Source of the DNA: an uncultured Chlorobiaceae bacterium
GTDB taxonomy: Bacteria; Bacteroidota; Chlorobiia; Chlorobiales; Chlorobiaceae
DNA: 64,000 bases
Reading direction: 5' to 3'
Assembly: GCA_903994635.1 (NCBI GenBank)
Contig: CAJEXQ010000002.1
Location: 62,001 to 126,000 of the forward strand
The position numbers were made by a program, and so were the translations under genes. This document shows, piece after piece, positions 21,835 to 27,978 of this stretch (the stretch's first letter is position 1; every line of letters starts with the position of its first letter). The notes beneath the pieces are model-generated. The model was not told the origin of the DNA, ran no database searches, and saw only the letters and a list, made by a program, of their open reading frames with translations.

Positions 21835-21899
21835 TACTAACTCGTTCACCATCAGTGGTTTACAGCCTCGTTCTCGGCTTATAGTCAACGTTGTTATGC
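21835..21899 (+). other. attC site 3 (degenerate), overlapping attI-like copy B
   Basis: TACTAAC on the left and GTTATGC on the right could be the outer boxes, with TAACTCGTT able to pair loosely with AACGTTGTTA. The right box deviates from GTTRRRY and the inner repeat is weak, so the call is tentative. Its right end is shared with the beginning of attI-like copy B. Confidence 0.45.
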
Positions 21900-22055
21900 C
21901 GATCTGTATAAGATGCAGAAATAAATAAATGGTTGATTTAAATTATTTATAAAAAATAGGTTAGCGATATTTTCGATGGTTTGGAAACGACGTCATATAT
22001 GTACTGTAACTCAAAAATCTTCGGATTAGACGGATCAATCTAATTATTGTTGGGT
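21886..22055 (+). other. attI-like segment, copy B
   Basis: Second copy of the segment at 19351-19522, more diverged in the middle but strongly conserved at both ends. It ends with GTTGGGT, a valid GTTRRRY box, immediately followed by the beta-lactamase cassette. No integrase lies next to it. It suggests two integron platforms were joined, or that the platform was duplicated. Confidence 0.6.
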
Positions 22056-22066
22056 GTCACAAACGC

Positions 22067-22948
22067 ATGAATAGTCCATCCTGCACGAGAAGAGAATTTT
22101 TGATCGCCGTCGTCAGCGCTCTGGCGACAATACCTGTCTTGTCTGCCGCAAGCACTGAAGGCGAGCCTGCTTCTATCGCCGATATTGAGGCGAAGGTTGG
22201 CGGGAGGGTCGGCGTTTTTGCCGTGGATACAGGAAGCGGCAAGGTATTGGCACACAGGCCGGATGAACGCTTTGCGATGTGTTCGACATTCAAGTGGGTG
22301 CTTGCAGCAACCGTTCTTGCGCAGGTGGAGCGAAATTTGTTGTCACTCAGCGGTCGTGTTTTGTATGGACAGGCTGATCTTCTGGCCTATGCCCCTGTCA
22401 CAAGCAAGCATGCTACAGAAGGCTTCATGACCGTGAGCGATTTGACCCGTGCTGCGATTGTTGTCAGTGATAATACGGCTGCCAATCTGCTGCTCTCCAA
22501 ATTGGGCGGCCCGTCCGTTGTCACCGAGTTTGCTCGGTCGTGCGGTGATGCTGTTACGCGTCTCGACAGAAACGAGCCCACGCTCAATGACAACGAGGCA
22601 GGCGATCTCCGCGACACAACCTCACCCCGAGCGATGGCTACTTTGATGAGTAACGTTCTGTGCGGGAATCGCCTTTCATCGACATCCCGCGATCTTCTGT
22701 TGCAATGGTTGCGCGACTGCGAAACGGGCTATGATCGTTTGCGAGCGAAGCTTCCCAAGGATTGGCTGGTTGGCGACAAAACCGGCACGGGCGAGCATGG
22801 CGCAGTTAACGATGTGGCGATCACCATCCCTCCCGGCCGCTCTCCCATCCTTATTGCGGCGTTTCTAAGTGAGGGAAGAGCAGACCGCCCGGCTTTGGTC
22901 GCCGCGCACGCCAGTATCAGTCGCCTGGTAGCACATCATTTCGCATGA
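22067..22948 (+). CDS. bla: Integron cassette 4: class A beta-lactamase with Tat-type signal
   Basis: 293-residue serine beta-lactamase, which hydrolyses beta-lactam rings in the periplasm. Catalytic motifs are complete: S73-T-F-K76, S134-D-N136, E170-P-T-L-N174 and K238-T-G240. C72 just before the serine recalls enzymes such as GES or CTX-M, but subgroup and spectrum cannot be read from the sequence alone. The N-terminus (CTRREFLIAVV followed by a hydrophobic stretch and LSAAS) fits a twin-arginine export signal. ATG 22067 lies 11 nt after the GTTGGGT box and has no clear ribosome site, common for cassette genes. An attC site follows at 16 nt. Expression would depend on an upstream promoter. 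Confidence 0.93.
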   Translation: MNSPSCTRREFLIAVVSALATIPVLSAASTEGEPASIADIEAKVGGRVGVFAVDTGSGKVLAHRPDERFAMCSTFKWVLAATVLAQVERNLLSLSGRVLYGQADLLAYAPVTSKHATEGFMTVSDLTRAAIVVSDNTAANLLLSKLGGPSVVTEFARSCGDAVTRLDRNEPTLNDNEAGDLRDTTSPRAMATLMSNVLCGNRLSSTSRDLLLQWLRDCETGYDRLRAKLPKDWLVGDKTGTGEHGAVNDVAITIPPGRSPILIAAFLSEGRADRPALVAAHASISRLVAHHFA

Positions 22949-22963
22949 CCATTGCCCTGTTAC

Positions 22964-23033
22964 GCCCAACCCATCATTCCACCGGACGCAGCGCGATAAA
23001 GCCGCGCAGCGCCGGTGAATTCAAACGTTGGAC
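22964..23033 (+). other. attC site 4
   Basis: Bounded by GCCCAAC and GTTGGAC, with CACCGGACGCAGCGC opposed to GCGCAGCGCCGGTG around a short centre. Typical attC structure, and the last one seen in the array. The DNA after its right box continues in the middle of a toxin gene. Confidence 0.9.
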
Positions 23034-23271
23034 ATCACGGAGAATCTGTTTCGAGGATGTGGTTTTCTATATTGAACGGGGTGAGATATTGGACGACTAT
23101 CTACATCCCAACCAGAAGGTATACCCTGGACAACGAATCATGGTACTGAGCGTGTTCAACTACGCATATCTCGTACCTTATGTTGAGAATGAGGAAGAGT
23201 TGTTTCTGAAAACCATTATCCCGAGCAGGAAGGCCACTCAGCAATATTTTGGAGAAAAACATGACGGCTAA
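23034..23271 (+). pseudogene. BrnT-like toxin, 5' end lost at the integron border
   Basis: The sequence from about 23040 matches the body of a BrnT-like toxin: ICFEDVVFYIERGEILDDY, then NYAYLVPYVENEEELFL and the ending KTIIPSRKATQQYF. The normal N-terminal 10-15 residues are absent, because the attC right box occupies that place. The frame stays open back to 22945, so a chimeric protein starting inside the beta-lactamase stop region is conceivable but unlikely to work. The partner antitoxin gene downstream is intact and overlaps this gene by 11 nt. Confidence 0.7.
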
Positions 23272-23548
23272 AATGACCAAAGAAGAGAAGGAAATACTGG
23301 ATAGCTTTGAAAAAGGTGAATGGGTTCCTGTCGCCGACCTTCCAAAAAGAAGAAAAGAATTGGCAGGGCACGCCTGTAATACTTTGAAAAAGGACAGGAG
23401 GCTGAATATTCGGATTTCTGAAAGAGACCTCACTGAGTTGCAAAGAAAGGCCGTCAAGGAAGGTTTGCCGTATCAGAGTTATATCTCAAGTATTATTCAC
23501 AAGTTCATTAATGGAACACTGGTTGATGGAGCAGCAAAAGAGGTGTAA
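23261..23548 (+). CDS. BrnA/CopG-like antitoxin
   Basis: 95-residue protein with the ribbon-helix-helix pattern RRLNIRISERDLTELQRKAV followed by GLPYQSYISSIIHKFI, typical of antitoxins paired with BrnT-like toxins. ATG 23261 has GGAG upstream; a TTG at 23249 is a less likely start. The toxin gene in front is truncated, so the antitoxin is probably an orphan. After the stop a short open stretch (to 23630) resembles the tail of another small protein but has no start. Confidence 0.8.
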   Translation: MTAKMTKEEKEILDSFEKGEWVPVADLPKRRKELAGHACNTLKKDRRLNIRISERDLTELQRKAVKEGLPYQSYISSIIHKFINGTLVDGAAKEV

Positions 23549-23638
23549 ACCAGTCAGAAGCTGAATATATTGCCGCTGGTCATCTCTTTTCAATCCTGAA
23601 ACATTATCAGCTTGATATCAAGAATTCCTGATAAAAAG

Positions 23639-23667
23639 TTGCGATAAAATATCAAATTTGATATACT
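23639..23667 (+). promoter_or_regulatory. Promoter with palindromic operator upstream of the HigBA-like pair
   Basis: TTGCGA and TATACT are 17 nt apart. Between and over the -10 box lies the perfect 16-bp palindrome ATATCAAATTTGATAT (23649-23664). This fits autoregulation by the antitoxin, as known for TA operons. Confidence 0.6.
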
Positions 23668-23673
23668 CTTCTT

Positions 23674-24009
23674 GTGGGGTGTAATGTTGAAGTAATGCCG
23701 CCAGCAGTGGATTTCATCCACACACTCTCTCCGAAGCTACGGGCAAAAGCGTTGAGGGTAATTGAACTTCTCAAAGAGTTTGGCTTCAGGCTCGGTGAGC
23801 CGCATTCAAAAACATTAGTTGGCACCGATGGTCTTAAAGAGTTGCGTGTCAAAGTCGGTACCGATATTTGCAGAATATTCTACTTCCATCACAAGGGTAC
23901 TCTGTATGTTGCAACTTCCGGCTACATAAAAAAAGAGATGAAAACAGATCATGGTGAAATTGAGAAGGCTCAAAAATTACGCAAGATTTTTATAGAGGAG
24001 ATGTTATAA
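23674..24009 (+). CDS. HigB-like toxin (phage Gp49-like family)
   Basis: 111-residue RelE-superfamily protein of the Gp49-like group. Markers are PPAVDFIHTLSPKLRAKALRV, the central ELRVKVGTDICRIFYF and the basic tail GYIKKEMKTDHGEIEKAQ. Members are mRNA-cleaving toxins that act on ribosomes. The start is either GTG 23674, which would be almost leaderless given the TATACT at 23662, or ATG 23695 (104 residues). The antitoxin gene starts in the last base of this stop codon, so toxin precedes antitoxin as in higBA. Confidence 0.85.
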   Translation: MGCNVEVMPPAVDFIHTLSPKLRAKALRVIELLKEFGFRLGEPHSKTLVGTDGLKELRVKVGTDICRIFYFHHKGTLYVATSGYIKKEMKTDHGEIEKAQKLRKIFIEEML

Positions 24010-24290
24010 TGGAGACAACTAATTTTGATGACCTGCTTGCAGAAAATCTCAAAGAGGAAGATTTTAAAAAAGAGTATGACGCTCTCGAAGAAGAGTTTGA
24101 TGTCGCCAAAAAGATTATCCACCTTCGCTTGACTGCCGGTATGACTCAAAAAGAGCTTGCTCGCCAGGCACATACGTCACAAGCTGCAATTTCCCGGTTG
24201 GAGTCAGGAACATACCGAAACGTCAGTTTGTCATTTTTGCGCCGCGTTGGAGCTGTTTTGGGAGTAAAGCCACACGTCAGTTTTCAGTAG
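24009..24290 (+). CDS. HigA-like antitoxin (Xre-type helix-turn-helix)
   Basis: 93-residue protein with an acidic N-terminus and an Xre-type helix-turn-helix, LTAGMTQKELARQAHTSQAA followed by ISRLESGTYRN. It would neutralise the preceding toxin and repress the operon through the palindrome at 23649. Start and stop overlap by one base (TAATG), indicating coupled translation. Confidence 0.88.
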   Translation: METTNFDDLLAENLKEEDFKKEYDALEEEFDVAKKIIHLRLTAGMTQKELARQAHTSQAAISRLESGTYRNVSLSFLRRVGAVLGVKPHVSFQ

Positions 24291-24499
24291 CAGGTTCTGG
24301 CAAACTGTTCCCCACAGACAACCATGACTCAGCGCTTTTCAGGATGAGAAGCATTGGTACACTTTCACCGGAATACTCACTGATGACATCATCAATTTGA
24401 AGCTGAATTTTCATGAGAAACGTTGTTTTAATGATTGATGACGGGGTTCCCGTGCCAATCTGCGTTGTGACCTGATTTACGTATTATAGCGATAATTCA

Positions 24500-24721
24500 T
24501 TAAGGTGTTACTAATCTTTTCGTTGTCGTGTTTGAGGCTGGTAGCAAACATTCGCGTTCCTTGGGGTCATCCAGAATGTCAGCAAAGCGATAGTCCAATT
24601 CTTCACCGGATTCAACGACACGAACACGCATCAAGTTATCGTCATTCGCCAGTTTATCTCCAACGCTGATAATCTCATAAACGGGGCCAAACAAGCCAAA
24701 ACGACGCCAAGTCCCTACCAA
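24500..24721 (-). CDS. DUF5397-like protein, probably 5'-truncated
   Basis: 73 residues, of which VGTWRRFGLFGPVYEIIS, then VRVVESGEELDY match a small family (DUF5397) often found beside TA genes. The only start is a TTG at 24721 that overlaps the vapC stop, and the usual first few residues are missing. The border of the duplicated TA block is 21 bp away, so the 5' end was probably replaced when that block arrived. Function unknown. Confidence 0.55.
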   Translation of the reverse strand: MVGTWRRFGLFGPVYEIISVGDKLANDDNLMRVRVVESGEELDYRFADILDDPKERECLLPASNTTTKRLVTP

Positions 24722-25146
24722 AGAGGCCGGAAGCGGATTTGTTCCCAGGGGTCAAGAAGTGTTGCGCCAGAATCGTTCATGTCGGCTGTGTTCCGGGTAA
24801 CCACGATCAAGCCGTTAGTTATGGCCGTCGCAGCAATGAGCGCATCAACGACGGGGAGTGAACGCATTGTGCCCCAACAACGTGCAACTTCAGGGGTGAT
24901 GCCAAAAATCCGGCCATTGAACCGTTCCATTAATTCATCAGCAAGCCATGCCTGCAATTGCATTTTTTTCCTCCCCTCCACCAGCTTTGAAATTCCTTTT
25001 TCAATTTCACCAAGCGTGATGACACACAGATACAGGTTCTCTTCATCCTGACCATCAATCCACTCCATAACTTTCGGTGACGGCTCTGCTCTGATCAGCT
25101 CAGAGATCACGCATGTATCCAGCAGGTAACCTCCCCCTGACTTCAC
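24715..25146 (-). CDS. VapC-like PIN-domain toxin, copy 1
   Basis: 143-residue PIN-domain ribonuclease. Acidic residues expected for the metal site are visible in LLDTCVISELIR, in ITLGEIEKGI and in LPVVDALIAATA, with VVTRNTADM near the end. Members cleave tRNA or rRNA until neutralised. It overlaps the stop of the upstream antitoxin gene by 4 nt. The last eight residues (QIRFRPLW) are encoded by flanking DNA outside the duplicated block; the second copy stops right after DPWE. Confidence 0.92.
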   Translation of the reverse strand: MKSGGGYLLDTCVISELIRAEPSPKVMEWIDGQDEENLYLCVITLGEIEKGISKLVEGRKKMQLQAWLADELMERFNGRIFGITPEVARCWGTMRSLPVVDALIAATAITNGLIVVTRNTADMNDSGATLLDPWEQIRFRPLW

Positions 25147-25403
25147 AGAATCACCTCACTTCTGCCAGGATCTTTTGATCGTTTAAGCTCTATCCCTGAA
25201 TTTCGGAGCGGTGAGTTATGAAAAAAACTTGAAAGGGGCTCATCCGGCTTGCGAACATTCATTGCCTTGTTGTATTCGTCAAAAGAGATAACCACTGCAG
25301 AAGGCTTGCCATGCAGTGTAATAGCCTGTGGCCCCTCGTTGAGGGCGTTGCGGACCACTTCGCTCAAATGATTTTTTGCATGTTGCAGTTGCCATGTTTT
25401 CAT
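25143..25403 (-). CDS. Phd/YefM-family antitoxin, copy 1
   Basis: 86-residue antitoxin of the Phd/YefM fold: WQLQHAKNHLSEVVRNALNE, then PQAITLHGKPSAVVISFDEY, with a C-terminal tail that should wrap the PIN toxin. It is first in the operon and overlaps the toxin gene by 4 nt. A second copy at 48220 differs at three of 86 residues. Confidence 0.92.
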   Translation of the reverse strand: MKTWQLQHAKNHLSEVVRNALNEGPQAITLHGKPSAVVISFDEYNKAMNVRKPDEPLSSFFHNSPLRNSGIELKRSKDPGRSEVIL

Positions 25404-25437
25404 CCTCTTCTCCCCATAGGTTATAGTCTGATCGTTC

Positions 25438-25522
25438 TGGCTATTATAGACAGAATATAGGAAACTGGCAGGTTCTTGACAATACTTTTCCCCTTTCCTG
25501 CATTGAAGCAGAAATGGATCGC
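25438..25522. repeat. Short conserved non-coding element, also at 45582 and in the second TA block
   Basis: About 85 bp including TAGACAGAATA, CTGGCAGG, TTGACAATACTTT and CCCCTTTCC. A similar element (my estimate is 80-90 per cent identity) lies at 45582-45671 before an ATPase gene, and the identical element is in copy B of the TA block (48515-48599). It contains a TTGACA that could be a -35 box, but no good -10 follows. The next stretch (about 25540-25590) resembles the 3' end of the DUF4062-type gene. Confidence 0.65.
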
Positions 25523-25668
25523 CGGTGAAAGCGCCGGGGCGGATTCTTGAACTGCTTGTGGCAAGCTCTGATCTGAAACTGGCTGAGACTGGATGCTCGA
25601 ACTTTTCGACGTTGATAATTTGCTCTATTCCTTTTGGTATTTTGTTTGCATTATGCTAACATCTTGTC

Positions 25669-25926
25669 ATGTATAAAATAATCTTTGCCAAAGAAGCTCA
25701 AAAAGCGCTGTTACAATTGCCCAAAAATACGGCGCTACTGGTACGAAAGAAATTGGAGCAGTTAGCAATTGATCCTTATGCACCAATGATGAACGCGAAA
25801 AAGTTGCAAAACCGTTTGGGCTATCGGTTACGTATAGGGGATTGGCGAGTGATTTACGAAATACAAAATAATGAGTTAGTTGTTTTTGTCTTAAAAATAG
25901 CGCAACGCAAAGAGGTTTACCGATGA
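25669..25926 (+). CDS. RelE/ParE-family toxin, copy 1
   Basis: 85-residue RelE-fold protein: YKIIFAKEAQKALLQLPKN, then LGYRLRIGDWRVIYEIQN and the ending VFVLKIAQRKEVYR. Members cleave mRNA on the ribosome. Just upstream, GTTTGCATTATGCTAAC (25644-25660) is a near-palindrome that may be the operator. The gene overlaps the Xre antitoxin by 4 nt. The protein is identical in both copies of the block. Confidence 0.92.
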   Translation: MYKIIFAKEAQKALLQLPKNTALLVRKKLEQLAIDPYAPMMNAKKLQNRLGYRLRIGDWRVIYEIQNNELVVFVLKIAQRKEVYR

Positions 25927-26315
25927 ATGCACCTGTACAAGTAATCGAACGCGATGGTAAGCCGGAATGGGCAGTATTGCCCTATGACGCATACGTCCAA
26001 CTTGTTGAAGAATCGGAAATGTTGCAGGATGTACGTGATTATGATGCGGTAAAAACTGCAATTAAGCAAGGCAAAGAGGAGCTTGTTCCCGGTGAAGTTA
26101 CTTTTGCTTTGCTTGATGGTGAAAATCCGGTTAAAGTTTGGCGTGAATATCGCGGTCTGACCCAACAGCAATTAGCTGAGGTGGCTGGGATAAGTACACC
26201 ATATTTATCGCAAATCGAAACTGGAAAACGGACTGGAACGACGGAAGTCTTATTGGCTGTTGCCAAAGCGCTGAACGTTACGCTGGATGATATTGTCTTT
26301 CAGGTTGAGAAGTGA
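25923..26315 (+). CDS. Xre-family antitoxin with Phd-like N-terminus, copy 1
   Basis: 130-residue protein. The N-terminal part (GKPEWAVLPYDAYVQLVEES) resembles the Phd fold. The C-terminal part is an Xre helix-turn-helix (LTQQQLAEVAGISTPYLSQI followed by ETGKRTG). Pairs with the RelE toxin in front, as a toxin-first module. The second copy differs at a single residue (N to S near the end). Confidence 0.92.
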   Translation: MNAPVQVIERDGKPEWAVLPYDAYVQLVEESEMLQDVRDYDAVKTAIKQGKEELVPGEVTFALLDGENPVKVWREYRGLTQQQLAEVAGISTPYLSQIETGKRTGTTEVLLAVAKALNVTLDDIVFQVEK

Positions 26316-26412
26316 AACAGGTACTGTTATTTTGAAAATTGATAAGCCAGGTTCTTGATCGGGTTACCAATCACATTAAAAAGGGTGGAAAAAACTTGCT
26401 GATATGATGTGT

Positions 26413-26455
26413 ATTTGCTACATTTTAAAGCCGATAATCGAAGAATGTAGCAAAT
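26413..26455 (+). promoter_or_regulatory. Inverted-repeat operator upstream of hipB
   Basis: Two perfect 12-bp arms, ATTTGCTACATT and AATGTAGCAAAT, lie 19 bp apart and end 11 bp before the hipB start. Position and symmetry fit binding by a dimeric Xre-type repressor. Confidence 0.6.
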
Positions 26456-26466
26456 AAGATACAGTC

Positions 26467-26721
26467 ATGAGTGATATGCAGGAACTTGGTGAGTTGCTTC
26501 ATGCTCGTCGGAAGGCGTTGGGATTGTCGCAGCAGCAGGTTGCGGGTTGCAACGGGATGAGCCGGGTGACGCTCAGCCGGTTTGAAAATGGCATACTGCC
26601 GGAAATCGGGATCAGAAAAGTTATGGCTCTATGCGCTACCCTGGGGCTTGAATTGAGCGTCAAAGATGCTGCGCAGCGTCCCACTTTGCGGGATCTTGTG
26701 GCAGAGCGGGGGAGAGATTAA
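26467..26721 (+). CDS. hipB: HipB-like antitoxin/repressor
   Basis: 84-residue Xre-type DNA-binding protein: LGELLHARRKALGLSQQQVA then MSRVTLSRFENGILPEIGIR, the HipB pattern. It stops 1 nt before the hipA start. Its presumed partner kinase is truncated, so it may survive only as a repressor. The inverted repeat at 26413-26455 is the likely operator. Confidence 0.88.
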   Translation: MSDMQELGELLHARRKALGLSQQQVAGCNGMSRVTLSRFENGILPEIGIRKVMALCATLGLELSVKDAAQRPTLRDLVAERGRD

Positions 26722-26722
26722 C

Positions 26723-27460
26723 ATGCTCGATGTTTGGGTTGCGCCTCATGTTGTCGGCTCTCTGGATCGTCATTCGACCGAGGCTGGCGATTATACCTTT
26801 GCCTATCGCTCAGCAATCGAGGCCGGTGAGGATGTCTCTCTGACCATGCCTTGGTCACTGGAGAGTTATCGGTACAAAAACGGTTTGCATCCGGTCTTTC
26901 AGATGAATTTGCCTGAAGGTCGTCTTCGGGAGTCGATCGAACTTTTGTTCCGCAAGCGTGTCAAAGGTTTTGATGCACTTTCTCTGCTGGAGGTTGTCGG
27001 TCGTTCGCAGATTGGGCGGCTGCGGTTTGCCAACGATCCTGGCGTGATCGATCAGGTTCCCATGCAAAGTGTTGCGGAATTAATCGCTTATGATGGGTCA
27101 GAAGATCTGTTGCAGGATCTTCTGGAGCGTTTTTCCTCTGTTTCGGGTGTATCAGGTGTGCAGCCCAAGGTGTTGATCAGGGATCAGGAGAGCGGAGCGG
27201 GTGACGCGTACACCCGAAACCAGTCGCGTGTCACCGTCAAAGGAGCGACTCATATCGTCAAGGGTTGGAGCGCGGATCTATATCCGCATCTGGCGGCCAA
27301 TGAATTTTTCTGTATGAGTGCCGCTCGTCGTAGCGGGCTTGAGGTGCCGGAGATCTCTCTTTCGGAAAACAACCAGTTTCTCATTATCAGGCGGTTCGAC
27401 CTGGCTCCGTTTCATTTTTGTGAGAATCTGAGCCATCATCTTTTCGTCGAGATGGCTTGA
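26723..27460 (+). pseudogene. hipA: HipA-like kinase, 3' part missing
   Basis: ATG 26723 starts a HipA-like protein (LDVWVAPHVVGSLDRH, then SLTMPWSLESY, SGVQPKVLIRD and RRFDL at about residue 230). Homologues continue about 200 residues with the catalytic half, but here the frame runs into 18 unrelated residues and stops. Those residues are the complement of the neighbouring minus-strand gene, which places the junction at about 27405-27415. The kinase catalytic residues are gone. Start and upstream hipB are intact. Confidence 0.85.
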
Positions 27461-27772
27461 AACTTTGCTGAAATATTCCAGAGGAAGGTCGTTGGCGTAT
27501 CCGGTAGACTGATCAATCCCCATTTTGATACATACCTGGGCGGCAATCCGGGGGCGGATGTGTTCGACCATAAGCGGTATGACCATGAAATTCGGGATGT
27601 ATTTAACAATCATGGCTATGGCATTGTAGAGATCGTCAAGCCCTTCAGTTTCACGGTCGACAAGATTCTTCGCCCAGGAGTGTACCTCCTGTTGTTGTTG
27701 TGGCTGCAACTGTTGCAGCACTTCGGGCACGGGCGCTTTGCTCCATGCAAGCAACTCATCCAATTCACTCAT
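27278..27772 (-). CDS. Unknown helical protein; C-terminus replaced by antisense hipA
   Basis: 164 residues, not recognised. The first 120 are acidic, helical and look genuine: MSELDELLAWSKAPVPEVLQ, a QPQQQQ stretch, then MVEHIRPRIAAQVCIKMG and MMAQILTKMKR. From about residue 122 the frame reads the hipA remnant backwards, so the natural C-terminus was lost or a stop has been bypassed. No membrane segment. The gene is a victim of the same rearrangement that broke hipA. Confidence 0.55.
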   Translation of the reverse strand: MSELDELLAWSKAPVPEVLQQLQPQQQQEVHSWAKNLVDRETEGLDDLYNAIAMIVKYIPNFMVIPLMVEHIRPRIAAQVCIKMGIDQSTGYANDLPLEYFSKVSSHLDEKMMAQILTKMKRSQVEPPDNEKLVVFRKRDLRHLKPATTSGTHTEKFIGRQMRI

Positions 27773-27978
27773 CAGTGGTTCAGTTTTTTATCTGTTTCCG
27801 GGGAGAGCCTGTTATTCTGTTCCCTATACTTTCGGGTAGTTTATCAAAAAAAATGAGAATAGAAAACCGGAGAGTGAAAAGCACTCTGCGAGATGGCTGC
27901 AAAACTGCACGTAATAGTTATATTCACCTCTTTAGTACGGACGTGGGTGGAATATAACGTAAGGAATGGTGAAGAGGT

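Larger units (their letters stand above)
24742..26320. repeat. Duplicated 1.58-kb toxin-antitoxin block, copy A
   Basis: This block recurs at 47819-49397 at a constant offset of 23,077 bp in the same orientation. It holds Phd-VapC (minus) and RelE-Xre (plus) with their shared intergenic region. Differences are concentrated in the Phd-VapC half; the RelE-Xre half is almost unchanged. No terminal inverted repeats or target duplications are visible at the borders. Confidence 0.95.

Noticed and set aside
19351-23033. Possible CRISPR array because of regularly placed repeats
   Set aside because: The repeats differ in sequence, are 60-170 bp long and are separated by genes; they are attC and attI-like sites.
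24277-24414. Minus-strand ORF of 45 codons (MKIQLQIDDVISEYSGESVP...) behind the HigA-like gene
   Set aside because: No ribosome site, overlaps the end of higA and matches no family I know; kept out of the feature list.
24742-26320. Possible insertion sequence carrying the TA block
   Set aside because: No transposase, no terminal inverted repeats and no target-site duplication at either copy; listed as a plain repeat.
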